The notes beneath the pieces were generated by a model. The model searched no databases. It saw nothing but the letters and a program-made list of their open reading frames with translations, and was not told the origin of the DNA. A stretch of DNA of 64,000 nt from Gaiellasilicea sp963749515 (lineage in GTDB: Bacteria; Actinomycetota; Thermoleophilia; Gaiellales; Gaiellaceae): assembly GCA_963749515.1 (NCBI GenBank), contig CAVVMR010000009.1, positions 124,001 through 188,000 of the forward strand. Direction: 5' to 3'. The position numbers were made by a program, and so were the translations under genes. Shown piece by piece: positions 35,020 through 43,643 of this stretch (the first letter of the stretch is position 1; the number at the start of each line of letters is the position of its first letter).

Positions 35020-35861
35020 TCCTCTGTCTCGTCGAGCCCGGTGAGCTCTCGCTCGAGGCGCTGACGTTCGCGCAGCGGCTCGGGCCCGTGGAGGCGTTCT
35101 CGATCGACGCGGGCGAGGCGTATGCGCCCGGAGCGTGGGCGGCCGCGATCGTGCAGCTCGTCGAGAAGCACTCGCCGGACGCCGTGGTCGCCGCCGCGAG
35201 CGATCGCGGGCAGGAGGCGATGGCGCACGCTGCGGCGCGCCTCGATCTCCCGCTGGCGGCGAACTGCGTCTCCGCCGAGCCGGGCGAGCCGTGGCGGGTG
35301 GTGCGCCAGCGCTGGGGCGGCAGCCTGCTCGAGGAGGCGACGCTGGCCGCCCCGGTGAAGCTGCTGACCGTGGCGCAGCACGTCGTCGAAGTCGCCGAGC
35401 CGGTGCAGGTGGAGGCGTTCACCCCGGAGCTCTCCGACGCGGATCTGGCGGTGCGCGTCGTGAGGCGTGAGGAGCCGCCGCCCGGAACCGTGTCCCTCAC
35501 CGATGCGCGGGTGGTCGTCGGCGGCGGCCGCGGCGTGGGCAGCGCCGAGGGCTTCGAGCTGCTCGAGGAGCTGGCCGGGATGCTCGGAGGCGCGGTCGGC
35601 GGCTCGCGCGTCGTGACGAACCTCGGCTGGCGGGCCCACGCCGACCAGGTGGGCCAGACGGGCGCGAGGATCGCTCCCGATCTCTACATCGCCTGCGGGA
35701 TCAGCGGCGCGATCCAGCACATCGTCGGCTGCAAGGGGGCGAAGAAGATCCTGGCGATCAACAAGGACCCGCATGCGCCGATGCTCGCGCGCTCGGACTA
35801 CGCCGTCGTCGGCGACCTGCACGAGGTCGTCGCGGCGGTGATCGAAGAGCTGCGCCGCTGA
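35016..35861 (+). CDS. etfA: Electron transfer flavoprotein alpha subunit
   Basis: 281 residues, somewhat short. A divergent N-terminal domain precedes the conserved FAD-binding C-terminal half: VVVGGGRGVGSAEGFELLEEL, VGQTGARIAPDLYIACGISG, HIVGCKGAKKILAINKDPHAPM, YAVVGDLHEVV. Last gene of the overlapping operon; its end is 3 bp from the convergent PLP enzyme. Electrons would continue to an ETF-quinone oxidoreductase not present in this window. Confidence 0.92.
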   Translation: MILCLVEPGELSLEALTFAQRLGPVEAFSIDAGEAYAPGAWAAAIVQLVEKHSPDAVVAAASDRGQEAMAHAAARLDLPLAANCVSAEPGEPWRVVRQRWGGSLLEEATLAAPVKLLTVAQHVVEVAEPVQVEAFTPELSDADLAVRVVRREEPPPGTVSLTDARVVVGGGRGVGSAEGFELLEELAGMLGGAVGGSRVVTNLGWRAHADQVGQTGARIAPDLYIACGISGAIQHIVGCKGAKKILAINKDPHAPMLARSDYAVVGDLHEVVAAVIEELRR

Positions 35862-35864
35862 AAC

Positions 35865-37019
35865 CTAATGTCGCGCCACTGCGCCGATGTGACGCTCGTA
35901 GGCGCGGGTATCGACGACTTTCGTGATCTGGGCGACCACGTGCTCGAGCTCGGCGTCCGAGGTGAAGTAGTGGGGCCCGATCCGAATGCCTGCACCCGGG
36001 CGGAAGTCGCAGAGGATCTGGCGCTCGGCCAGCTCCTTGTGCACGGCCGGGAACTCGTCGACGTGCACGGTGACCGTGCCGCCGCGGCGGGCGGGGTCGC
36101 GCGGGCTCGCGATCCCGAAGCCGGCTGCCTCGGCGAGCCGGATCAGCAGGTCGGTCTGGCGGAGTGAGTTCTCGCGGATCCGGTCGACGCCGATCTCCTC
36201 GATCAGGTCGTAGCCGGGTGTGGCCGCGTAGAGCGCCGGCACGTTCGGCGTGCCGGTGAGGAAGCGCGCAGCCCCGGACGCGTAACGCATCTCCTCCTCG
36301 AAGGCGAAAGGGGTCTCGTGCGCCTGCCAGCCGGTGTAGGTGGGCTCGAGCCGCTCGGCCAGATCAGGTCGCACGTAGAGCCAGCCGTTGCCCGGGCCGC
36401 CGCAGAGCCACTTGACCGAGCCGCCGACCGCGAAATCGACGTTCAGCGCCGTGACGTCGAGAGGGACGATCCCCGCCGACTGGTAAGCGTCGAGGATCAC
36501 GTGGGCGCCGACGTCGTGCGCACGGCTGACGATCCGCGCCACGTCCTGGATCTCGCCCGACTTGAAGAGCACGTGGCTGATCGGGACGAGCAGCGTGCGC
36601 TCGTCGATCGCCTCCACGATCTCGCCGTCGTCCTCGCAGACGACGACCTCGAGGTCGCGCTGCGCCTGGTACAGGTAGCGGACGGACGGGAAGTTGCCGC
36701 GCTCGTAGACGATGCGGTTCCGCTCGGGGGTCGGCGTGAAGCACGAGAGCACGATGGCCTCGGCGATTGCCACGTTCTGGTGCATCACAGTCGATCCGGC
36801 CGGTGCGCCGACGATCCGGCCGATCTGGTCGCCGACGGTCATCGGCATCTCCCACCAACCCTCGCCCCAGGCCCGGATCCCACGCTCGCGCCAGGTTCCC
36901 GCGTATTCGGCGGCCCGAGCCTCAACCTTCGCCGGCATCGCCCCCAGCGAGTGGTTGATCAGGTAGGTCGTGTGCTCGAGGATCGGGAACTCGGAGCGAT
37001 AATCGAGCAACGGGCGCAC
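35865..37019 (-). CDS. Kynureninase-like PLP-dependent enzyme (aminotransferase class V fold)
   Basis: 384 residues: INHSLGAMP near the N-terminus, VILDAYQSAGIVPLDVT (PLP Asp), and the Schiff-base Lys in FAVGGSVKWLCGGPGNGWLY. The WLCGGPG context and overall length match kynureninase-type members. No other tryptophan catabolic gene is nearby, so the substrate is open. GTG 37019 lies 6 nt after TAGTCT on this strand, pointing to a leaderless transcript. Confidence 0.82.
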   Translation of the reverse strand: MRPLLDYRSEFPILEHTTYLINHSLGAMPAKVEARAAEYAGTWRERGIRAWGEGWWEMPMTVGDQIGRIVGAPAGSTVMHQNVAIAEAIVLSCFTPTPERNRIVYERGNFPSVRYLYQAQRDLEVVVCEDDGEIVEAIDERTLLVPISHVLFKSGEIQDVARIVSRAHDVGAHVILDAYQSAGIVPLDVTALNVDFAVGGSVKWLCGGPGNGWLYVRPDLAERLEPTYTGWQAHETPFAFEEEMRYASGAARFLTGTPNVPALYAATPGYDLIEEIGVDRIRENSLRQTDLLIRLAEAAGFGIASPRDPARRGGTVTVHVDEFPAVHKELAERQILCDFRPGAGIRIGPHYFTSDAELEHVVAQITKVVDTRAYERHIGAVARH

Positions 37020-37046
37020 GGCAGGAGACTATGCTCCGGAAGGGTC

Positions 37047-37415
37047 ATGGGCGAAGGGACCAATCTGAACGAGCCGCCGGTGAAGGGCGTGGATCGCACG
37101 AACGGCGCGGTCGTCGTGCACCTCGTCGGCGAGCTCGACCTCTACAACGCGCCGGAGATGAGGACGGTGCTGCTCGAGCTCGCGTCCGAGCAGCCCGAAC
37201 GGCTCGTGATCGACCTCACCGAGGTGGACTTCGTCGACTCGACCGCGCTCGGCGTTCTGATCGAGGCTCGGACCACGCTCGAGAACCGCCAGGCCTTCCT
37301 GCTGGCCTCGCCGGGGCTGGAGACGCACCGCGCGCTCAAGATCTCGGGCCTCGACCAGCACCTGGGCGTGCACGACTCGGTCGAGGCTGCACTCGCGGCC
37401 ACTCTCGAAGCCTGA
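37047..37415 (+). CDS. STAS-domain anti-sigma factor antagonist
   Basis: 122 residues with the STAS core VVHLVGELDLYNAPEMR and LVIDLTEVDFVDSTALGVLI, where the Ser of DST is the phosphorylation site in SpoIIAA/RsbV homologues. It would bind a serine-kinase anti-sigma, none of which is encoded nearby. A TATGCT box lies 12 nt before the ATG. Its stop overlaps the next ATG (TGATG). Confidence 0.88.
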   Translation: MGEGTNLNEPPVKGVDRTNGAVVVHLVGELDLYNAPEMRTVLLELASEQPERLVIDLTEVDFVDSTALGVLIEARTTLENRQAFLLASPGLETHRALKISGLDQHLGVHDSVEAALAATLEA

Positions 37416-37822
37416 TGCTCGCCGAGTTCGTCTCGGCAGTCGTACTGACCGCGGCGCCCGGGATCCCCTCGTACACCGACGGCTACCAGAACTGGCAGAA
37501 GGTGAACGCCAAGCCGATCAAGGGCGGCTCGTCCGCCCATCAAGGAACCAAGAACGTCTACGCCAGTAAGCGGAAGACCGGCGCTCGCTATCCACTCGGG
37601 ACGATCGTGGTGAAGGCAGCGATGCCACCCGGGAAGAAGTGGCTCTCGCTCGTGGCGACGATGCGGAGGATCAAGGGGAGCACGAACGGCGGCTGGAGGT
37701 GGGAGGAGTTCACTCGTTCGTCGCCGACGGCCCGCTTCACGAAGGTCGGGTTCCCGCAGTCCGGCTGCGCCGCCTGCCACTCACAGGCCAAGAAGAACGA
37801 CTACGTCTTCACGCGGCGCTGA
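37415..37822 (+). CDS. Cytochrome P460-like secreted c-heme protein
   Basis: 135 residues with a short hydrophobic N-terminus (LAEFVSAVVLTAAPG, probable signal), the P460 fold features (GYQNWQKVNAKP, VYASKRKTGARYPLGTIVVK, WRWEEFT) and a C-terminal heme-binding CAACH at residues 118-122. P460 proteins oxidise hydroxylamine or detoxify N-oxides. The export signal is short and weak. Coupled to the STAS gene by a TGATG overlap. Confidence 0.78.
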   Translation: MLAEFVSAVVLTAAPGIPSYTDGYQNWQKVNAKPIKGGSSAHQGTKNVYASKRKTGARYPLGTIVVKAAMPPGKKWLSLVATMRRIKGSTNGGWRWEEFTRSSPTARFTKVGFPQSGCAACHSQAKKNDYVFTRR

Positions 37823-38936
37823 GCCGGCGCTCCAACGCGGGCTCGAGCCCGAGCGAATCGCGCAGCTCCTCGTAGGCCCGGCGGGCATCCGCGCCGGCAG
37901 AAGGCCCCTTGACGGCCCGAATCAGGACGTTCTTCGCCGTGTGCTCGAGCGGGACGAACTCGACGAGCTGCGCGCGGTAGCCGGCGAGCTCGAGCAGCTG
38001 GGCGCGAAGCGTGTCGGTGACGAGCGCCGCGAACCGCTCCTTTGCCAGACCGTGCCGGAGCAGTGGCGCGAGCAGGGCGCTGTCGAGCTGCCCGTAGGCT
38101 TCCTTCTGGCAGCAGGGCACGGCGAGGATCGCATCCGCCTGCCAGCGCACGGCCTGCGCCAGCGCCTCGTCGGTGGCGGTATCGCACGCGTGCAGGCTGA
38201 CGACGAGGTCGACCCCCTCACCGCCGTCGAAGCTCGCGATGTCGCCGCGCTGGAAGCGAAGGCCCGTGGCGCCCGAGCGCTCCGCGAACGAGGCGCAGGC
38301 GGCAATCACGTCCTCCTTCAGGTCGAGGCCGACGATCTCCACCGAGCGGCCGCGCAGCCCCGTCAGCAGGTGATGGATCGCGAACGTGAGGTACGACTTG
38401 CCGCAGCCGAAGTCGACCACGCGCAGCATCCCTTCCGGACGCAGCGAGGGTACGACGTCGTCGACGAGCTCCAGGAAGCGGTTGACCTGCCGGAACTTGT
38501 CGTAGCGGCTCTTGCGCACCTTGCCGTCCGGGGTCATCACGCCGAGCTCGACCAGAAACGGGACGGGCGTGCCCTCCTCGAGCAGGTACTGCTTCTTCCG
38601 GTCATGGTCTCGCGGAGTGGCCGACCTGGACGGCGGCCGGCGGAGCACGGTGTCTCCGAGCACCTGCCAGTCCGCCTCCGAGGCCTGAAGCAGTCCTTGT
38701 CCGTAGTCGCTCAGGAGCGCGCCGAGACGCTCCCGTGCGGAGTCGGGAGCGAGGTTCTCGTGCACGGTGCGATCGGAAAGATGGGCGGTGAAGCGGTATG
38801 CGGTCTCGCCGCGCAGCTCGACGGGATCGATCGTCGTCTTCGCCGGAACCTCGTTCGAGCGGGGCTTCGAGAGCACGGCGCGGCGCAGGTGGTCGCCAGC
38901 GAAGAGATCGGTCAGGAGCTCGTCGAGCGCCGCCAC
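37809..38936 (-). CDS. Class I SAM-dependent methyltransferase
   Basis: 375 residues. The N-terminal domain (AALDELLTDLFAGDHLRRAV) is of unknown type. The catalytic domain has motif I VVDFGCGKSYLTFAIHHLL, VEIVGLDLKEDV, GDIASFDG and LVVSLHACDTATDEAL, then LAVPCCQKEAYGQL, as in the METTL/GSTCD-like Methyltransf_32 group. An RNA substrate is likely but not proven. GTG start. It overlaps the cytochrome gene by 14 bp at its 3' end. Confidence 0.8.
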   Translation of the reverse strand: MAALDELLTDLFAGDHLRRAVLSKPRSNEVPAKTTIDPVELRGETAYRFTAHLSDRTVHENLAPDSARERLGALLSDYGQGLLQASEADWQVLGDTVLRRPPSRSATPRDHDRKKQYLLEEGTPVPFLVELGVMTPDGKVRKSRYDKFRQVNRFLELVDDVVPSLRPEGMLRVVDFGCGKSYLTFAIHHLLTGLRGRSVEIVGLDLKEDVIAACASFAERSGATGLRFQRGDIASFDGGEGVDLVVSLHACDTATDEALAQAVRWQADAILAVPCCQKEAYGQLDSALLAPLLRHGLAKERFAALVTDTLRAQLLELAGYRAQLVEFVPLEHTAKNVLIRAVKGPSAGADARRAYEELRDSLGLEPALERRLSAA

Positions 38937-38937
38937 C

Positions 38938-40294
38938 TCAGAGCCCTGCCGCCTCGAGGAGGTTCAGCCAGATCTCGTTTCGCGTCGGAAACGAGGGCAC
39001 CGCGTGCGCAAGCCGTTCGAGCGGCACCTCGCAGACGACGGCGATCGTCGCCGCGTGCAGCATCTCGGCGACCTCGGCACCCGTGAACGTCGCCCCGGCG
39101 ACGACGTGACGCACGTCGTCGACGACGAGCCGCGAGGTTCCGGGCGCACCGCGGCCGACGAAGCTTGCGCCGGCAGTCGAGTTGGTCTCCACGTCGATCG
39201 CCCGCACCACCATCCCGGCCGCCTCCGCCGATCCGAGCGTGTGCCCGACCGCAGCCACCTGCGGGTCGGTGAAGATCACGCGCGGCGAGAGCGGACCGTC
39301 GGAGACGAGCTCAACGCTCTTGCCGAGGATCGAGTCGGCGGCGAGCCGGCCCTGGTATTTCCCCATGTGGGTGAGCAGCGCGCGGCCGTTCGCATCGCCG
39401 ATCGCGTAGAGCCAGTCGTGCCTGGAGGAGCGAAGGTTCGAGCCGACCTCGACGGGCTTGCCCGGCTCGAGCCCGATCGTCTCGAGCCCCAGGCTGTCGG
39501 TGTTCGGCTTCCGGCCGACGGCGACGAGGAACTCGGCGCCGGTGGCCGTCGTGCCGTCCTCCATCGTGACCGTGACGTCTCCGTCGCGCGCAACCGCAAC
39601 TGCGCGGCAGTTCGTGCGCACGTCCACGCCAGCCTCGCGCAACGCCGCCTCGACCTGGGCGGAGGCGAACGGCTCCTCGCGCACGATCACGCGCGGAGCG
39701 CCTTCGAGCAGGGTGACCCTGGTCCCGAGTGACGTCCACGCCTGCGCGAGCTCGACGCCGACAACACCGCCGCCGAGGATCACGAGCGTCTCCGGGGCCA
39801 CCTTGGCAGTCGTCGCTTCGCGGTTTCCCCAAGGCTTTGCCTCGACGAGACCTGGGATCGGCGGCATGGCAGGCCCGCTCCCGGTCGCGACGATGACGGC
39901 TTTCGTCGGCGAGGAGCGTATCCTCCCCGACCGCGACACGCCGCTCGCCGTCGAAACGAGCGTCGCCGCGTACGACCTCGACACCGCGCTCCTCCAGCCA
40001 CGGTACCTGGCTCGAGTCGTCCAGGTCGTGGATCACCTCGTCGCGCCGCGCCAGCACAGCTGCCACGTCGAGCCCGTCGGTGGGGATGCCGGGCACACGT
40101 CTGGTCTCGGCGAGCAAGTCGCCGGGCCGGAGCAACGCCTTCGAGGGCATGCACGCGTAGTAGGAGCACTCGCCGCCGATCAGGTGCTTCTCGACGACTG
40201 CGACCGAGAGCCCGCCCTCGCCGAGCCGCCCGGCGGCGACCTCACCTGCCGGGCCGGCGCCGATCACGACGACGTCGAAGCTGCGCTCGGCCAT
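38938..40294 (-). pseudogene. Pyridine nucleotide-disulfide oxidoreductase, split by a +1 frameshift near 39904
   Basis: Two frames together make one normal flavoprotein of about 451 residues. The first frame (ATG 40294) has VVVIGAGPAGEVAAGRL and the redox disulfide GGECSYYACMPSK, and runs to LLADE. The second continues KAVIVATGSGP, VILGGGVVGVELAQ (NAD loop), LYAIGDANGRALLTHMGKYQ and the C-terminal dimerisation domain. One extra base at or near 39904 (GCC-GAC-g-AAA) separates them. The family includes mercuric reductase and dihydrolipoyl dehydrogenase-like enzymes. It may be a real inactivation, programmed shift or sequence error; the domains are otherwise intact. Confidence 0.75.
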
Positions 40295-40334
40295 GCGGCG
40301 AGTGTTGCAGATGCCGTTGTGCGACGATCGCTGC

Positions 40335-40829
40335 GTGAGCACCACCATCGACCCGCGCGAGCTGCGACGGCTGATGTCCCACTGGGCGACCGGCGTCGCG
40401 GTGATCACGAGCCGCGGCGAGACAGGCCCGCGCGGCGCGACCACGAACGCGCTCACCTCGCTCTCACTCGAGCCCCTGCTCGTGCTGGTGGCCCTGGACC
40501 GGACCTCGAACACGCTCGAGGCGGTCCGGCATTCGGGTCGCTTCTGCGTCAACATCCTCGGCGCGGAGCAGGAGGAGCTGGCGCGCCGCTTTGCGACCAA
40601 GGCGAGCGGCGAGGAGAAGCTCGCGGGCGTCGAGCACGAGCTGATCGACGAGGTGCCGGTCCTCGGCGGCACGGTCGCGTGGCTGGCCTGCGAGCTCGTC
40701 GAGGAGCTCGACGGCGGCGACCACGCGATCCTGATCGGCCGCCCGCTCGAGGCCGGCGCCGACCCCAACGCCCGACCGCTCGTCTTCTACGGCGGCAGCT
40801 ATCACGCGGGCACTCTCGACGGTCGCTAG
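40335..40829 (+). CDS. Flavin reductase-like FMN-binding split-barrel protein
   Basis: 164 residues: LMSHWATGVAVITSRG, GATTNALTSLSLEPLLVLVAL, RFCVNILGAEQEELARRFA and GDHAILIGRPLEA, typical of HpaC-type flavin reductases that supply reduced FMN to monooxygenases. GTG 40335 chosen because the family motif begins about 15 residues later. No partner monooxygenase is adjacent. It is divergent from the frameshifted oxidoreductase. Confidence 0.88.
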   Translation: MSTTIDPRELRRLMSHWATGVAVITSRGETGPRGATTNALTSLSLEPLLVLVALDRTSNTLEAVRHSGRFCVNILGAEQEELARRFATKASGEEKLAGVEHELIDEVPVLGGTVAWLACELVEELDGGDHAILIGRPLEAGADPNARPLVFYGGSYHAGTLDGR

Positions 40830-40836
40830 CTCTCGC

Positions 40837-41508
40837 GTGGCGGTCATCCGGTGTGGCGCGATCCTCTTCGACCTGGACGGCGTCCTGATGGATTCGCGCG
40901 TAGCGGTCGAGCGAGCGTGGGAGCGCTGGGCGGCCGGCCACGGGATCGACCCCGTCACCGTGCTGGCGGAAGCGCACGGCCGCCGGACGATCGACACGAT
41001 CCGCGCGATCGCGCCGTTGCTCGACGTCGAGGCGGAGGCGCGCCTGCTGGAGGACGCCGAGTCCGTCGACTTCGACGGGGTGACGACGCTCCCGGGCGCA
41101 GCTGACCTTCTGCACGCGCTTCCGTCCGGAGCCTGGACGGTCGTCACCTCCGGCACGCGGGCGCTCGCGACGGGCCGTCTCGCGCACGGCGGGATCCCGA
41201 TTCCCGAGCGGCTGATCACGGCCGACGACGTCGATCGGGGCAAGCCGGACCCTGAGCCGTACCTCGCCGGCGCGGCGGCGCTCGCGGTCGATCCCTCGGA
41301 CTGCCTCGTGATCGAGGACGCGCCTGCGGGGATCGAGGCGGGCAAGGCCGCCGGAATGACGGTGCTCGCCCTCACCACGACCTTCGAGGCGGGCGCGCTC
41401 GTAGCCGCCGACTACCTCGCCGGGTCGCTCGCCGACGTCGCGCTGGGCGCGGCGACCGAACTCCGCGGCGGCCACTTCACGCTCGAGCTAGCGCTCGCGT
41501 CGGGGTAG
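40837..41508 (+). CDS. HAD-superfamily phosphatase (PGM/DLHAP type)
   Basis: 223 residues with motif I FDLDGVLMDS, cap helices, motif II VVTSGTRAL, and motifs III/IV KPDPEPYL, VIEDAPAGIEAGKAAGM. Resembles sugar-phosphate phosphatases such as DOG1-like or glycerol-phosphatase enzymes. GTG start 7 nt past the flavin reductase stop, so probably cotranscribed. Its end overlaps the convergent secreted protein gene by 21 bp. Confidence 0.88.
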   Translation: MAVIRCGAILFDLDGVLMDSRVAVERAWERWAAGHGIDPVTVLAEAHGRRTIDTIRAIAPLLDVEAEARLLEDAESVDFDGVTTLPGAADLLHALPSGAWTVVTSGTRALATGRLAHGGIPIPERLITADDVDRGKPDPEPYLAGAAALAVDPSDCLVIEDAPAGIEAGKAAGMTVLALTTTFEAGALVAADYLAGSLADVALGAATELRGGHFTLELALASG

Positions 41509-42549
41509 GAGTGCGAACGAATCGCTGCCGCTGTCGCTGCGGTCGGGTAGTGACACGGTCTTGATGCCGAGCCGACGCTGGCCTGGTCGCCAGACCGCCA
41601 CAACATCGTTCCCGTTGCTCTCACCGAGGAGGACGAGTCGCCCGTCGTCCGTCCAGGCCAAGCTGGTGCGCTTGAGCGACACGAACGCAGGCATGCCCGG
41701 CAGTTGGGTCAGCGCCCCGGTCTCTGTATCGAGCAGCCAGACATCAAGAACCTGCCTTCCCCCTCCGTCCCAGGCGGGAACTGCGAACGCGAGGGCCACG
41801 AATCGACCTCGTGGATCCACGGCGGGGTGGTCGCGGAAGCCCAGAATGCTCGGCCAGGGCAATCGGCGCGTGGCACGGGTCTTGCCGTCGAGCAACGTGA
41901 ACCCCCTCTCTGGCCCGGCCAGAACCAGCTTCGTCCCGGCTACCGCCCAGACACCCCACCGCGTCTTGAGCACCGCACGCCCTGTAAGCGGGTTGAGCAC
42001 CCGTGTGCGGCCGACGACCAGTCCCAGCGAGCCTCCAGCGGGGTCGCTGACGGTCGCGCATGGGAATCGCCGGGGGGCGCGGATCATCCGACCGTCCAGC
42101 CCCGCCTGGCGCAGCGTGCAACCGGATTGAACGGCGCTCTGGATCCACACAGCACGGCCGTCACCCGCCGGCCAGGCATTGGCTCCCGTCCCTAACTGCG
42201 AGACTCGCCCAACACGGCTGACGGCATAGATATCCGCTCGCTGCCAGCGGGAAGAGGCGACCACGACCGCCCCGCTCCCGCCCACGCCGACGACCCACAG
42301 AGTCCCATGACTCCCCGCAGCAACCCCGTCGACCGGGATCACCTGGCCAGTGTCGACGTCCAGGACGAACGGCGGGTTACCGGCCACTAGTAGCCGTAGA
42401 CCTGTCCTGGCTGGAAGCGAGGTCCCGGCCAGGGGCACCGGGTCAGACGCGCGCATCGGGTCGAATGTCACTGCGCCGGCCGTCAGACCGATGCTCGCCG
42501 TGAGGCTCAGAGCAACGATGATCGGGACTGCGATCCGCGTGCGCCTCAT
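41488..42549 (-). CDS. Secreted beta-propeller-like protein of unknown function
   Basis: 353 residues with an N-terminal signal (RTRIAVPIIVALSLTASIGL). Recurring beta-strand units follow (GLRLLVAGNPPFVLDVDTGQ, GTLWVVGVGG, DVWLLDTETGALTQLPGMP, SLAWTDDGRLVLLGES), resembling a WD40/TolB-like propeller. Third-position GC is slightly lower than the neighbours. No catalytic motif recognised. Confidence 0.65.
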   Translation of the reverse strand: MRRTRIAVPIIVALSLTASIGLTAGAVTFDPMRASDPVPLAGTSLPARTGLRLLVAGNPPFVLDVDTGQVIPVDGVAAGSHGTLWVVGVGGSGAVVVASSRWQRADIYAVSRVGRVSQLGTGANAWPAGDGRAVWIQSAVQSGCTLRQAGLDGRMIRAPRRFPCATVSDPAGGSLGLVVGRTRVLNPLTGRAVLKTRWGVWAVAGTKLVLAGPERGFTLLDGKTRATRRLPWPSILGFRDHPAVDPRGRFVALAFAVPAWDGGGRQVLDVWLLDTETGALTQLPGMPAFVSLKRTSLAWTDDGRLVLLGESNGNDVVAVWRPGQRRLGIKTVSLPDRSDSGSDSFALLPRRER

Positions 42550-42597
42550 CAGGCAGTTCTACTCCTCTGAGAGGCTCAGCGTTCCCGGCTCGCGGAG

Positions 42598-43023
42598 TTA
42601 CGTCGCGTGCTCGTCGAACTGCGGCAGGTCGTCCGTGATCTCGAACCACGCCGCCTTGGAGCCGACGAAGATGTGGTGCGTCGGTCGAATGCTCGGGCTG
42701 TCGACGAGCGAGCCCATCGCCACGTGCACGAACGTGCCGTCGCGTACGACTGAGTAGAGGAACGAGCCGCACACCCGGCAGCGGGTGTCGTTCGCGTCAT
42801 CGTCTCCGATGAGCAGGAGGGCGTCCTCGCCCTTCGTGAGCTCGAGCTTCTCGCGCTCGATCCCGGCAAACGGCTTGAAGGCCGAGCCGGTCGCCGCGCG
42901 GCAGTTCGAGCAGTGGCAGTTCGCCGCGTACCTGAACGCATCGGCGACCGTGTAACGAACGGCGCCGCACCGACAGCCCCCACTGAGCGCACCGCTGCTC
43001 GCCTTCGAACTGGACGAGGTCAT
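42598..43023 (-). CDS. GFA/CENP-V-domain zinc protein
   Basis: 141 residues with the GFA pattern GGCRCGAVRYTV, then YAANCHCSNCRAATGSAF and RCRVCGSFLYSV, giving the paired cysteines for two zinc ions. The family name comes from a glutathione-dependent formaldehyde-activating enzyme, but most members are uncharacterised. It overlaps the upstream gene stop by 4 nt. Confidence 0.85.
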   Translation of the reverse strand: MTSSSSKASSGALSGGCRCGAVRYTVADAFRYAANCHCSNCRAATGSAFKPFAGIEREKLELTKGEDALLLIGDDDANDTRCRVCGSFLYSVVRDGTFVHVAMGSLVDSPSIRPTHHIFVGSKAAWFEITDDLPQFDEHAT

Positions 43024-43505
43024 GGAGTCGGAGCGAGCAGCTCCTGCGCGTCACGACACGTCTTGCGGTAGTAGGCCGCGCCCCAGAGAGGGGCGCGTTC
43101 GAGCATCGCGAGGCTCCAGGTGCTCCTCTCGACGACGACCGGGAACTCGACGACGGACCAGTGCTTCGGCGTGTACGAGCCCGCGAACTGCCGAAGCTCC
43201 GACGAGACTTCGTCGACCAGCAGCACCGGATAGACAACAAGGCTGCACCCCAGACCTCTGGGGATCTTGGTCTTTCCGGCCAGGGCGAACTCCACGATGT
43301 CATTGCCGAACAGACGCAGGTCGTCGGGTTCCACGTCACCGCTTCGAGGGCTGATCGCAAAGACGGTCTCCACGAGACCGAATCGTGTGAGCTTCACCTC
43401 GCGCCGCCGCACGCTCATGACCGCTCCGGCCGCCGGGCCCTCGTCGCGAAACCCCGCCCGGCTCAGACGGTCTCGAACCGTCTCGAGATAGGCCCGGTCG
43501 TCCAC
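43020..43505 (-). CDS. Hypothetical protein, about 161 residues
   Basis: The protein (MDDRAYLETVRDRLSRAGF..., SVRRREVKLTRFGLVETVF, ... TWSLAMLERAPLWGAAYYRK) has no signal peptide or membrane segment and no family I recognise. GTG 43505 lies 7 nt after TAGCGT on this strand, a likely leaderless start; GTG 43535 would add ten residues running through that promoter. Coupled to the GFA gene by a 4-nt overlap. Confidence 0.6.
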   Translation of the reverse strand: MDDRAYLETVRDRLSRAGFRDEGPAAGAVMSVRRREVKLTRFGLVETVFAISPRSGDVEPDDLRLFGNDIVEFALAGKTKIPRGLGCSLVVYPVLLVDEVSSELRQFAGSYTPKHWSVVEFPVVVERSTWSLAMLERAPLWGAAYYRKTCRDAQELLAPTP

Positions 43506-43573
43506 GACCGCGACGCTACAGCACACGTGGGCCACGCTGGATCAGCCGCCTCTCGAACCGCATTTCGGAGAGC

Positions 43574-43600
43574 GCGTAAGGAATCGGCGGCACCCGGGTT
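43574..43600 (+). promoter_or_regulatory. Copy 1 of a 27-bp shared promoter-like element
   Basis: GCGTAAGGAATCG followed after 10 bp by GGTT. It matches the element at 44255-44281 at 22 of 27 positions. It lies 43 bp before the collagen-like gene ATG, whose ribosome-binding site AAAGGAG is separate. The AAGGAATC core resembles ECF sigma -35 elements. Confidence 0.5.
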
Positions 43601-43643
43601 GGAGGAGTAACGGATCTCGTCCAACCAACCAAAGGAGACCCCA

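Noticed and set aside
43574..43600. SigR-type promoter
   Set aside because: GGAAT to GTT spacing is about 13 bp, not the 18 bp of SigR promoters; kept only as an ECF-like element.
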